DNA of 64,000 bases from Agaricus subrufescens (taxonomy: Eukaryota; Basidiomycota; Agaricomycetes; Agaricales; Agaricaceae). Below are positions 21,704-33,319 of this stretch, piece after piece. A model generated the notes under the pieces. The model was not told the DNA's origin, made no database searches, and saw only the letters and a list, made by a program, of their open reading frames with translations. Numbering within the stretch: position 1 is the first letter of the stretch; every line of letters starts with the position of its first letter. A program made the translations under genes and the position numbers. Where the stretch lies: contig CM057059.1 in assembly GCA_029945375.1 (NCBI GenBank), positions 2,542,001 to 2,606,000 of the forward strand, given 5' to 3'.

Positions 21704-24700
21704 TCAAGTAGGTCCAAAGATCATGCTCCTGCGTCGTCTCGCTCGTTCAAGTGGGGTTATGTCATCGTCTAATGTTAATGCTAGTAATACATAGTCAGCT
21801 TCGCATCGAATTTGGGCACTTTTCAAAGACTTACATGATGTCGAGCCGTCCATAGATACATCCCCATCCCCACCTCCCTCATCCGGGTCCACTTCAGTAG
21901 GAGTAGGCTCTATTAAACTATTTGATATCAGCTTGGGCAACATCGAGCGGCGACGCTGGGAGATCCAAGATTTCAGCACGTAACATCGAAATGGGCACTT
22001 AATATGTCAAACCTTGTTCGTTCCGGCAACATTCATGTCTTTGAGGTCAATCAAATAAGGTGTCTCTTCTACACGCCGCCGTTGCTCAACACAATCCACG
22101 ACCCATGCAATACCGACAACCGAAGGTTTAGGATCTCGAAGTAGCCTACACCTTGATTAATCTTTATCTCACAAACAAGAAATACAACCACATACCGATA
22201 ACGACTGATCGTGCTCATCAACCCATTTTTAAAGATAACATGGGTACACGTCTGCCCAACACGAGCTAGAATCTAAGAACAAGATTCTATCAGCAAATCG
22301 ACGTACAAACCATAAACAAGAAAAGGACAAACCCGGGCGCCCATACTTTCCAACATCTCTACAAAAAGGGAACCAGCTTCCTCTCCATCATCCGTCTTCA
22401 CATCTACGAAAATAATGCAACCATTCAGTATATTTAATGTTTCTACCTTCTTCGCCGACATCGACCCATCCTTCTTCTTCTTCCCTCCACTAGTCTTTAC
22501 AGGCCCTGCTGGACTAGAACTTATCGATTCACTGTGAGATTCCACATTCGCAACAGCTTTAGCTGCTTGCCGAGCGCTGGAACGAGTACCCGCGGCGGGA
22601 GGAGCTTTACCGGGAGATGTACTAGACCTTGAAGGAGTCTTGGAACCTTCACTTGCGACATCGTTGGTAGTAGAAGTCATCGGGTAGGTGCTACTCGCAC
22701 TCCTTGCAACAGCCCGAGGAGTCGCAGGCGGACCCATACTCCCCTTCCCGTAAGCAGGTGCCGCGCTCAACGACTGGGACAATTGAGAGAAAGCTAGCGA
22801 TGCTCTCCGTGAAGAATCTTTCTTCCTCGCCTTTTCCTGACTATCCTTCTCTGTGTCTTTCTCACCAAGAATGTTGTTTGTATCTCCACTTGAGCCAGTC
22901 GCCTGTGCCTCCTTGTCTCCTTTGGTAGGGGTAGTCATGAAAACGTCCGCTGGCGCACCACTACCTCCTTCCGCCTTCTCCGGTCCTTCGTCATTTCCGG
23001 ACAGCAGATCTTCCATAGTAACATCATGACTTATGCCACCCTTAACCGGACTCCCCACCACAACCGGCAAACTCGACTTCTTGCTGACCTTGTGTACCAG
23101 TCGCTTGTTTGCCATAGGAAACAAACCCCCACTTAAACTACCAGAGCTCCCAACACCAAAGATACTCTTCCCCTTCCCCTTAACGCTGGATCCACCAAAC
23201 GTGAGTTTACCATTCCCCAGCAATTGATTCTTGGCCGAACGAGGATTAATCAACGTAGACCCGGACTTTGCAAAAAAGTTCGTCATAGGTTTCTGAACAA
23301 GTTGTGGTTTACCCGTCGAAGGCCCAGCTTTGCTTGTTGATGATCCAGTCTGGGTTCTACTCAAGCCCACTACAGTAGGAGCATCCCCGACAGTAAGAGA
23401 ACGTTGATGCATTGGGTTCTTGTTTTGATGTCCAGGACCTTGTGGCTGTTCAGATCCTAACATCTCAACGTCGTCGTCACCATTATCTTTGTCACTGTCA
23501 GGATTGAACCCCAAGCTTGTACTAGGCCTAGGTGGAATAGGCATTTTAAGCTTCTCAAGGGCATTCGATAGTGTCGAGAGCGACGATCCACTCGGTTTAA
23601 CTCCAATATCATCCGCTATAAATGCGTCAAATGAATTTAAAAAAAACCCTTTCACTTGGAATATAAGAAAAAACACCCTTACCCGGTCGACGGAACATTG
23701 AAACTGCCCTTGCTATTTTCGTAGGTGAAGGTGAACCATCCATTGAAAATCTCGGCTTCGATGGTGTTTTCGCAAGCGAAATCTTCGCCGGGCTTGAACC
23801 AGGGGTACGAGATTCAGGACGTATAGGTGAACTAACTTGCATCGGCGAATGAGGAGGTTGACTTTGGTCCTCAGAAAGAGGCTTTTTGCTGGTGCTGCGA
23901 GTCAGAGGTTCGTGTGGAATGTTGGTTGTTGTAGTATTAGCTCGGGGACCTGTTATCTAATGAGTAGATGCAAACAAACGCAGAATTTTTGCTTACGACG
24001 TCCGATGGTCGGTTTTGGGGGAGGTTGAGAAGGCCTCATTGAACTTCGTGTCACACGGCTCGAAGAAGGTACGATACTTCTGGCTCGTTTTCGTGCTGTA
24101 GGTCTCTCTACAAGAGGTGGTGTAACTCGTTTGGTTGATGTATTTACTACAGGCTCAGATTGTGGGGTTGGTTGGATCTGCTCCTCCACCGATACCTCAG
24201 GAACTCCAACATCGTGATTCACCACTGGCGGATCCTGAGTTTGGTCAAGTTCGGCAGGCATAGGTTCAGAACTTTCCTCTCCATGTTCCACTTGGGCTTC
24301 TACAACAGCTGGTGGCGTGGCAGGCCTCTCTTGAATGTCCGCCAGAGTGTCGGTCACAGGTTCAGGATTCGACAATGGAGGGTTGGGGGGAGGGGAGGGG
24401 GATGACCGCGGGACGTTACTAGTTTCCACATCTACAGCCGACACCGCTACAGCTTGTTTTGGGGACGGCGGGGGTATAGCAGGAGGCTCATGTGATTGAG
24501 GAGGAAGAGGCGGAACAATAGGCTCTACGTGTGTCACGATTCCTTCACTAGCCTCTAAAGTTTCTTCAGGAGTTGGCGGGATCTCTTTAACCTCCGGTTT
24601 AACTATCTCCTCCTGTTCTTCGTCCTCATCATATATCACAGGCTCAAATTTAGCTGGTGCAACAGATTTTGGTTTTTCATTGCGACGCATTCGGTCTTTT

Positions 24701-26122
24701 AAAGGAATCCTTTTCACCTGGGAATCTGCCCTCGCATTCGCCTTAGCCTCATTAGGTTTCAGAAGAGCCTTGGTCTTTTGTAACATAGATCCCTCCCCTT
24801 GAGCTTTTGATTGCGATGCCCCTCCTTGCCCCTTAGCATTCTTCATGAGAAGAGCGAAAGCATCTGGACGTGAAGAAGTGGAACCCTTAGGAGCTGGTGT
24901 CTTGATTTCTGCGCCAGCCGCGATAGGTGTAGGTTTTCCCACAGGCCGTGAAGGTGGCCCAACAGAAGGCCGCGGTATTTGACTGCGAGAGACGGCTCTA
25001 GGTATACCGGGTGTATTTAAAGTGCTTTTAGGTTTGCCAAAATCTGGTCGCGGTATCGGCTGGAGTGGTGGACCAGCTTGAGTGTCCTATTATAATGACA
25101 GATGAGATAATAGAGGAAACGGGTTGAATCGTACTAACCCCCTCCGGTGGTAATATCGACCCTTCCTCACGCTGTTCACCCTCCAGGAGTGCCTGGGGGT
25201 ATGGAGTTTCCGGCAGAGGAGTTAGAGGCGACATGAAAGAATGAAGACCTGATCCACCTGGTAAAGGAGTGGCGGGAGGTTTGGTAGATGATTCGGCTGG
25301 AGGCGGTGGTTGCGTTGGAGCGTTTGGTGGTAGGACGGATATCTCGGGCACAGAGGTGGTCACGTCCATTGTATTCTCTGTAACCGCAGGGTTAGGTGGT
25401 ATTGGATCTTGGTCTACTTCCATAGAGGTCTGTTGTTCGTCTTCGACTACTTTGGCTTGCGGGAGTGGTCCTGGTGTCGGTGACTTGCGGGGACTGGGAT
25501 AGACCCTAAGCCCATGGAGCTTGTCGGGCGAATGGGAAGGGGATCGAGCACGGACGGGAGATAAGGGTAATTTCCTGAGATCGAGCGATGGGAGAGACGA
25601 GGAGGATGGAAACAAGGGCACCGATCGCGCCCGTGTTTTGCTCGCCAGTCCAGTTAGTGATGGGGCTGTCTGAGATCTTGGTAAATTACATGCAGAGTTC
25701 GGTTTATTGCTGGGGGATGCGGTCGCCATACGCCTGTAGAGCACCTCTTGACCGGGTTCCAGGCTCGGCTCTGGATGAATTTGGGTATGGTTTGTCTCGA
25801 TGATGGGACTGTTCGATCCGCCCTCGGCCGCATCCCACTTCATCCTCTTGGAGTGTCTACCAGTGGTCGCATTCAAGGCACCGTGGCCGTATTCGTCCAG
25901 TAACGGGGGTGATACCGAGCGTTTAGAACTTGAAAGATGGGGGGGTCTGAGCAATTCGTCCTCGCTGTCATAGACAATGCGCCTGTCATCGGGGGGCTCC
26001 GAGTGCAGTCTGGCGACAGTGCGCGCATTTTTCATGGGAGAATGCTCGGGAACCTTGAGGACATCGTCGGACAGGGTAATCTGGGACCGGGTTCTCCTTT
26101 CTAAGAGCGGGTTGGTGGCCAT
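21704..26122 (-). CDS. Large disordered protein with a C-terminal BRCT domain (microcephalin-like)
   Basis: Eight exons (26122-25139, 25086-23997, 23949-23683, 23615-22333, 22272-22196, 22145-22013, 21955-21835, 21768-21704) sum to 4020 nt, 1339 aa. About 1100 residues are disordered, with many SP sites, acidic patches and basic clusters (PTARKRARSIVPSSSRVTR). A single BRCT domain spans roughly residues 1150-1260: LNGCIIFVDVKTDDGEEAGS, LFVEMLESMGARILARVGQT, CTHVIFKNG, then KPSVVGIAWVVDCVEQRRRV with the signature Trp. The tail is DDDITPLERARRRRSMIFGP. BRCT domains of this type read phosphoproteins at DNA damage sites; MCPH1 is the nearest match I know, but the assignment is inferred. The ATG is the first in frame. 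Confidence 0.85.
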
Positions 26123-26310
26123 CGACGGGGCTGGGGCATAGGGCAGACACGCGCAGGACGGGGGGAGCACTGCACGGACCGGCTGCGGGGAGCTGAGAGC
26201 GCGACTGGCCGGGGTCACTGCAGAGAGCAGCCAACCCGTCCAACGCGTCTATTCCTCCCCGTCACGTGTCCCTCCTATGTCGGCCAGGTTCCCACTTGAT
26301 CGCCCGCACG
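26123..26310. promoter_or_regulatory. Short divergent promoter between BRCT gene and NAD kinase
   Basis: Only 188 bp separate the two ATGs, which point away from each other, so the promoters must share this GC-rich segment. It contains a CACGTG-like core (CACGTG at 26263-26268), the consensus for bHLH factors. No TATA box is seen. Confidence 0.5.
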
Positions 26311-27843
26311 ATGTTTTTCTCCTCCTTCCATCCCGTTCGCCGCCAGTCGCTGCGCTGCCTGTCCTCGGGAAGATGCCTCGCCTATCGACCACCCAAAAGC
26401 CCCGTTACTCGCCCGCAGTCGCGACAGATCGCGACCATTATTAAGCCCTCGCCCCCGCTGCCTCCGCCTCAAACGTTAGTATGCCAAGGCACCCGCGCCT
26501 CGAGTCACTCACCTCACCGAAGCATAGGAAATTTTCCTTCCACTCCCTCAAGAGTATCCTGATTGTGAACAAATTGCGAACCCAGCCCGTCATTCTGGCT
26601 ATCGATGCCTTTCTTGAGTAAGTTGATGGCGGGATACTGTTCCGGCATTCATTTTCTCAAAAAGCACCCTCAGGCATGTCCACGCCACTTACCCAGGTGT
26701 GCGTGTCTTTCATGAAGACAGGCCAGATATACCGCACGGCGCAGAGGTTTGGAAACCGGGTGGGTGATTCAAAAATATCCCGCCTGCGTTAACCGCTGAT
26801 CCACGCCAAGGCCCGAATGCAGAGAACATCGACCTCGTCGTGACTTTGGGAGGCGACGGGACAATTTTGCACGCCTCTTCCTTGTTCAGTGTTGGCGCTG
26901 TTCCCCCCGTCCTCAGTTTCTCGATGGGCACACTGGGTTTTCTTCTACCATTCCGTGAGCATAACGTCACTCGCCTAAGAATGCATTGACCTAGCAGACT
27001 ACTTAATTAGACATTGACGACTTCGCGAAGGCTCTGGAATGCGTGTTTGATGACAAAGCCACAATCCTTAATCGGATGCGCTTAGCATGCACATTCTATA
27101 ACAAAGATCTCGAGAAGAAGGGCAAAGACGGAGACGGTCCGTGGTCCGCATCCTTCGTGACTTGTCTGTTAAGCTCATGACCCACCAGACTGGCAAGTAA
27201 TGAACGAAATTGCCCTTCACAGAGGTTCTAGCCCCCATCTCAACACCATCGATATCTTTGTGGATGGCCAACACTTGACTGAGGCTGTGGTGAGTGCCAA
27301 TCCCAAGTGATACTTCATCTTGCCTCACAACAATTACAGTCCGATGGCCTTATCGTCTCAACCCCGACAGGATCAACCGCCTACTCTCTATCCGCCGGTG
27401 GACCTATCGTGCACCCATCGCTGAGCGCATTGGTTCTTACACCTATCTGCCCTCGGAGTCTATCATTTCGGCCACTCGTGTTTCCCGCATCATCTGTCAT
27501 CACGCTACAAGTAAGCCTCACTCACTTATGGTCCTCATAATTTCGACTTGGCCATTGATCGATAACGAAACAGATAGGCGACCGCAGTAGATCTCCCGCA
27601 GGTGTATCTATGGACGGCAGAACTTCGCACATCTTGAACCCAGGAGAATACGTCAATGTACAAGCATCACCATATCCAGTCCCCTGTATCAATAGGTCCT
27701 CGATCCTAGACCCGGAGAATCAAGAGCAACATGAAGGAGCTGGACCCGGCAAGGATGATGATTGGGTCCGTGACATCAACAACCTCCTGCAATACAATGC
27801 AACTTTCCGAAGCAAGGCATTATTACGACATAGTAGGACATGA
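26311..27843 (+). CDS. NAD(+)/NADH kinase, probably mitochondrial
   Basis: Eight exons (26311-26474, 26528-26617, 26674-26759, 26811-26954, 27011-27136, 27189-27289, 27340-27510, 27574-27843) give 383 aa. It phosphorylates NAD(H) to NADP(H) with ATP. The NAD-kinase fold is shown by [17 protein letters not shown] with the GGDG active-site motif, [23 protein letters not shown] and [20 protein letters not shown] (the NAD-binding signature). The N-terminal 55 residues lack acidic residues and are Arg/Ser-rich ([20 protein letters not shown]), like a mitochondrial presequence. This makes it similar in role to yeast POS5. The intron 1 acceptor is GCATAG at 26522-26527, the only one that restores frame. 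Confidence 0.93.
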
Positions 27844-28288
27844 TCATATTTTTTCATGGGCGCAAATGGGTCATTTCATCGGCCGTTTAGCTCACCGCAG
27901 CCTGTTTGGCTGATGCTCGGCGGAACGAAGTCAGGCATTTTTTTTTCGGTCGGGAGATATTGCCTAGTGGGCTGGCCGTCTTGCTGGATACACCAGAACA
28001 CAAACTACATATGACTTCATCAATCTGTATAAATATTAAAGAAATCTTCGCGTCATTGTGACATTCCTCAGAACTGTTTAAGGTGCAGCCCTCTAACCTG
28101 GGAGTAACCGGCGAATTTTGACATATGATCGTTTGGCTGAAACGAGAGCACACTTCATGAGGATCTCATTATTGTACAGCAAGATATATCGTTGTAAGGT
28201 ATGACTACATCCAGTACAATCTTGGAAACATTTGCGGAATGAGATGTCGCCAAAGGACAGGCGTCCGGACCAGATGGCAACAATAACT
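27844..28288. other. Convergent 3' intergenic region
   Basis: This 445-bp gap between convergent NAD-kinase and asteroid-like genes has two short minus-strand frames with no family resemblance. It is probably 3' untranslated sequence of both genes. Confidence 0.5.
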
Positions 28289-30889
28289 TCACGCATCCAG
28301 GCCGGCTAGTAATGAGAATACACTCGACTTTCCCGTATTCTTCTTCGACACTGGCGCAGTAGCAACAGTCTTCTGGGGTCTTTTCTGTTTCTTTACACGA
28401 TCTTCCCTATAAGCCTCCGCCAAGCCATCTACACACGCCTCCCACACCTCAGCACCAATGATATCATAAGTAAAACTCGAATGGCGAGACAAATAGGAAT
28501 GAAAAAGTTTGAACGAGACCCGGTGTGTAACTGAGGGAACCAGAGCGGTCAACAAAAGTGCCTGAGCTAAATGGTTGATCGTCTCCAGAGTAGTCAATAA
28601 CTGTGCCGATAGTTGTACATTCCTATCCAGGATTGGAGGGAAGTCATTATGAACTTTTGGTAGATCTGAAGACGACGACGACGATAGTACGGTTGCCAGG
28701 AAACATCGCGCCTCATGAGTCGTCCACTTTTCTTTCTCTTTATCCCATGACCCCATCTCGGCCGCCCGCTTGTATAATCGTAACACAATCCACCGAATGG
28801 CCAACACAGGTTGCAACATCTCAGAAGGTATACACCGCACAGACGGCAGATCCGATTCGAGTATCCGGAGGAAGACCGTAAAACGATCCTCTGGTGATTT
28901 TTGGACAAGAGAGATGATATCATCTTCGTCTGGGTTGTCTGATACGGAAAATGAGATGGTAGACAGTAACTCGTGAAGGGGTGGTACGGATATGGTCTCA
29001 GAAGCTATTCGGGTGCCTCGGCGCAAGTATTCTGTTACTGTTGGTGTTCCTATACGGTTCGATCTCTGGGAAACGACGGAAATGGGAGCATCCGTCGTTG
29101 AATCGTCATCAGAGATGTGAAGACGCTGCAACTCGCCCTTGAGAGGAGCTAGAAAATCAACTTTTTCTTCTTCACTATCACTTTCAACCACATCAATGAG
29201 TTCATCCTCATTCTCATCATCATTTTCCTTCCCAGTCACAACTTCCTCATTACGCACAGAAGTTTCTGCTACCGAGCCACCTTCAGGTATGTCCGGTCCA
29301 GCAATAGGAAGTCCAAGTGAATCGTCTAGAATGGAATAAATCCATACGCGGAGGGGACTTGTGATGCTGCGGGAGACTGTCTCCAGATCGGGTGTCTCGA
29401 GGAACAGCCTTGGCCAAGATGTGCCAGTATTCAATGCATCCATCAATTTTGGAGAAAGTCCCCCAGTCCTGTACGCTTGTACATAACGGCCTCGGATAGC
29501 GGCGCACTGTATAAATGCGGGACTTTGTCTGTCAAAGTCGTCGTTTTCCTCCAACACACGTCGGGACATAGTAGGAAGCAGGGGACAAAGATCTGGGCTG
29601 TGCAGTGCACATATATCGTTGGTCCATAGCGAAGCATCGCCTTCATTTTTGGTAATCGCATACTGGAGGGTAGCTGTAACAACCTTGTCAATGATAGTGT
29701 CCACTTCTCCTGATGGGAGAGGAGCGGCCAAACGAGATAAGAGGAGAGTGACGGTGCGGTCAATAAGATCCATAACACTCCCCACTTGATGTTTATTCTT
29801 TTTTCTGGGAGTCGTGGGTGACAGGATACTCCGCATGGCGGTTGCAGCTGTTTCGATGCGTTTAATGATGGATAGTCTTCTCTCGAAGAACTGGGATTGA
29901 ATGGAACGCCGGTCAGTCTCCGAATGGGAGGTAAAGTCATTCCCAACAAGCGCACCGAGCAGAGGAAGGAGTGTAACGGGTAGTTTGAGATGAACAGCAA
30001 GAACGTCCGGGTGATAAACTGAGCATGATAGACGAAGGTTTTGTGCACCTTCTGGAGGGAGGATACCACGCCCAGCATTAACCTCCCGTTTTTTCTTGGA
30101 TTTGGTATTGTGTACTTCCTGGAAGTCATCGACAGGATCATTGTCATTCACAGGTGCCCGATCAGGTGTCACCGTTTCCCATACCATGTCACCCAGAGGA
30201 ATATAACCAAGATATCCAGGGGCATTCAGGATAACAAAATCCGAGTCGTTTCCGACGACATATCCACCCACACGACCTGCAAGTTCAACTGAATACGGGT
30301 CACCTTCTTCATCTGCATACAATACTTCCAGTGCTTCATTCTTCCGAGCGAGCTCTTCAAGGGTATGGATGCACGTTGGATACGACAACGGCGGGATAAT
30401 TCTAGTTTCGTGAAGAAACCTTGGAGTCGACCTTGAAATTGGAGAGGTTCGAAAAAAAAGTAGTGCAGGTTGCACATGGGATTGTCCTAGTCGGTTGACC
30501 ATTGTCGGGAATTTGAGATCGGGACAAGCACCTTCGAGACATTGAGAGTCAGTGAATAGTGTTAGCGACAACCTAGAAGCCCTGACCGTCAAAAACAAAA
30601 TATATCTTCAAACCAAGTCGGATCCAAGCTTCGACCGTCTCGGTTATCAACTCCGAGAATTGGGAGTATTCACCTCCATACACCCAAGGCAGTTTAGAAT
30701 CCTGATAGAGGCTATATATAAAACTAGCAGAAAAAAAATTAGCCGTAGCAGCTGAAGCCCCAAGACTATATCGACTCACGACCAGCCATCCACAACTATC
30801 GAGACCACAGACGCGTTAGGAAAGACAATTGGTTTAGAGAGGGTGCGGCTGTTTTCGCGTAGATAGGTGGTAAGCCCATGCACGCCCAT
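28289..30889 (-). CDS. Asteroid/XPG-N-domain structure-specific nuclease-like protein
   Basis: Three exons (30889-30780, 30723-30587, 30531-28289) give 829 aa. The N-terminus MGVHGLTTYLRENSRTL is the classic XPG-N/asteroid opening, followed by VVSIVVDGWSFIYSLY and LKIYFVFDGACPD with FEN1-family aspartates. An XPG-I-like part follows: ALEVLYADEEGDPYSVELAG and GYVVGNDSDFVILN. The remaining 550 residues are helical with an acidic Ser-rich insert (ENDDENEDELIDVVESDSEE), and the last residues are basic (KKQKRPQKTVATAPVSKKN). Asteroid proteins are FEN1 relatives of poorly known function; nuclease activity is inferred. The large third exon is intronless over 2.2 kb, unusual among its neighbours. Confidence 0.88.
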
Positions 30890-30982
30890 ACCACCATCAG
30901 TCAAGGAACAGCAAAGATGAGGGCGATATCAAATATCTTCTTCCGGGGCTGTGGACATTGCAAAGAAGGGTCCGAAAATCAT

Positions 30983-31075
30983 GGCAACATGGCCGAGTGG
31001 TCTAAGGCGCTGGAATTAGGTTCTTTACCTTCCATCCAGTCCGAAAGGGCGTGGGTTCGAACCCCACTGTTGTCA
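30983..31075 (+). tRNA. tRNA-Leu (anticodon TAG) with a 13-nt intron
   Basis: The acceptor stem GGCAACA (30983-30989) pairs with TGTTGTC (31068-31074), with discriminator A at 31075. D-arm GCCGAGTGGTCTAAGGC, anticodon stem CTGGA (31010-31014) with TCCAG (31035-31039), a long class II variable arm and T-arm GTGGGTTCGAACCCCAC are all visible. The anticodon TAG is at 31017-31019. The intron TTCTTTACCTTCC (31021-31033) sits one base 3' of the anticodon, the canonical site. The gene lies between the start of the asteroid-like gene and the stop of the next minus-strand gene. Confidence 0.93.
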
Positions 31076-31342
31076 TTCTTCCCTTTTTCGGGGCGCTCTC
31101 AATTCGAAAACTTGCTAGCAGGTTCATGGCGCTGATATTTTTGTATTCTGGCTGTTTTATTGTTGTTAAGTACGCCAGCAGCACAATGCTGACCGACTGA
31201 CTATCTATACACTGTAAACTATAATGCATTATAAATTGTAAGGAGTGGGGTTTCAGTAGTTGAATTCAGTGAGTTGGCTAACGTTGAGTTGGATGCTGTT
31301 AGGAGGTATGATAATGTAAAATAATCTAAAGGAAGAGAACGA

Positions 31343-32376
31343 TTATGAGTTCTTCTTATCATCTTCCTCATCAGTCGCCTCTTCTTTCTCCTTCCAACGT
31401 TCATATGCATGAGAGAGACATTTGCTTGCGAGTTGGAATGGTTCATTGGTCCAAGCCTTATCCCAAACTCGGTGAGCAAACGCCTTCTGTTCTCCGGATT
31501 TGAAACTATAATACGTGATGTTGAGAACTTTGACCGTCGGGGCCAAAAGTTTGTTTATCCTCTCAAAGAGGGACGGGAAGTCGGGAGGAAGAGTGACGAG
31601 GATTGATTTTGAACTGCTATGATTCATCAATAAGGCTCATAATTTGTGAATCATGAAATTGTACTGACCTGGTATCCGGTGAAGGTCGAGGAGGAACATT
31701 GGGAACCCAAACCCTATCTTGCATTGGAGCACCATTCGGTTTCTGCCGCCGTATACTATTTTCATAGTCCTGCCATACCTCCCTTCGTTTCTCCCGCATC
31801 GCAGCCATTTGTCGTTGTCGTTCGAAATCCATTGACATGGAATCCATCTTCTCATGAGCGGCCAGCCGTCCTCTACCCGTCCAAAAATACCAACCCTCAT
31901 CCCAACTCTTCGGAGGTTCGCGTGGACGAGGTTTATAGTCTGAGCTTTCTGAATCTTCTGAAGGATGTCCACCTAGCATTCGCGGTAGATTTGCAGCCTG
32001 GCCCTCTGCAGGTAAAGGGTATACTGCTTTGCCATTAGGATCCAGTGCCTTGTGCTTTTTGAATGTAAGGATGTTCTTGACTTCATGCGGAAAGACCTTT
32101 CGAACGCATAGACTCCGACAATATGGTTCCCTGCCATGGATCCGCCCAGTAACTGACTGTGAACAGTAAGTCACACACCACTCATCCTTTTGCAGGGAGA
32201 ATTGACCTGTTTGCATTACGTGGCCATGAATAGAGATATTATAAATATGAAACACAAAAGTACTAACCCTGCGGGGGTGTGAGGATCTTTATTGTCGGCC
32301 AGTCAGCAAAAGGTGGTTTCCTGACTTCTTTCTGCTGCTGCTGTGAAGGTGCGGGTTGTGATTGAGCAGAAGACAT
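31343..32376 (-). CDS. Conserved unknown protein with a twin CX3C motif
   Basis: Three exons (32376-32268, 32206-31669, 31616-31343) sum to 921 nt, 306 aa. The N-terminal 30 residues are Gln/Pro-rich. Residues about 40-95 look strongly conserved: QFSLQKDEWCVTYCSQSV, then GREPYCRSLCVRKVFPHEV. The four cysteines form two CX3C pairs 14 residues apart, the spacing of small Tim chaperones, but the rest is unlike a small Tim. A Trp-rich linker (WDEGWYFWTGRGRLAAHEK) and a charged coiled coil follow. The C-terminal 90 residues contain SILVTLPPDFPSLFERINKL and end in an acidic/Lys tail. I recall similar basidiomycete hypothetical proteins but no function. Confidence 0.8.
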
Positions 32377-33319
32377 GGAGCTCCAGTCAAGATCGCTGTG
32401 AGTGGATAAGCTGACTTGGACAGTGCCACTTTGCCGAATCAATAGGCGGCGCGTCGGCGCCTATTCAAGCGGAGCTTCAAACAAGGCTCCCTATTGTTTT
32501 GGGGAAAAAAAAACATTTCGTTTTTCTTGTTAACCTCGCGTTGTCCAAAGTATCGTTGTCGCAGCTTCCGCACAGGGTGTCAACTCTTTTGGTGACCCCA
32601 TATTCTCAGCTGTGGGGAAAGTCCCCGGAGATACAGAGCATATCCTCGGTTCGTTTTTTCGGAAAGCGGCTGGCTCTGAGCACGACAGCTCTGAATCGAG
32701 GATTGTCCGAGAATCGCTTTGCCTTACACTGAATGGTAGTTTCTCACAACCACCTTCGTGTTTTTGGCTCCGTCTTGTGACACTCTGTTGCTTGTACTCG
32801 ATGATTGATTGGCCTCGAAAGGGCACCAAGATGCGAAGATATGAGCGTTTTGGTGTTTGCCGGTCGGTTGGACGGTCAGCTACTTGTTGCTCATAGCTAC
32901 AGTTATACGATGGTGGACTCGCTTGCTCGGGTCTTTCAACTCAATGGGGCTCACTCTTGGTCAACACGAGTCTTATCTCTCATATTTTTTCCTTGCCATT
33001 CCGAACTTCGTGTTCATGTTCTACAACGAAGCAGATTTTCTCAAGGTATGTTTCAATATCTTTTACCTTTCTTTTCCAATGATGCTTCAATGCATTGTAT
33101 TGAATTTCTTCAAGGTGTATCTCTTCACTTTGAGGAGATGTGCGCCAGAATTTGACAACCCTGACTTTATCCTTTTATCCTTTTCGACAAAAGCTAAGTA
33201 ATCTCAACAGATTTAAACAGGTTGTTACATGGCGTAAGTTTGGGAGGTACATAGGTATAATTATATGATTGTGGTACATCCAAGCAATGATTTTCCTTTC
33301 CATCGGGTATAAACCGATT
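32377..33319. other. Gene-free start of duplicated unit, copy 1
   Basis: The first 256 bp are unique upstream sequence of the neighbouring minus-strand gene. From 32633 onward the sequence repeats at 36127-36774 with many substitutions and small indels (shared landmarks GAGCATATCCTCGGTTCG, GAGCACGACAGCTCTGAATC). It lies 3' of the ligase gene and carries no conserved frame. Plus-strand frames here are not preserved between copies, so they are not genes. Confidence 0.6.
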
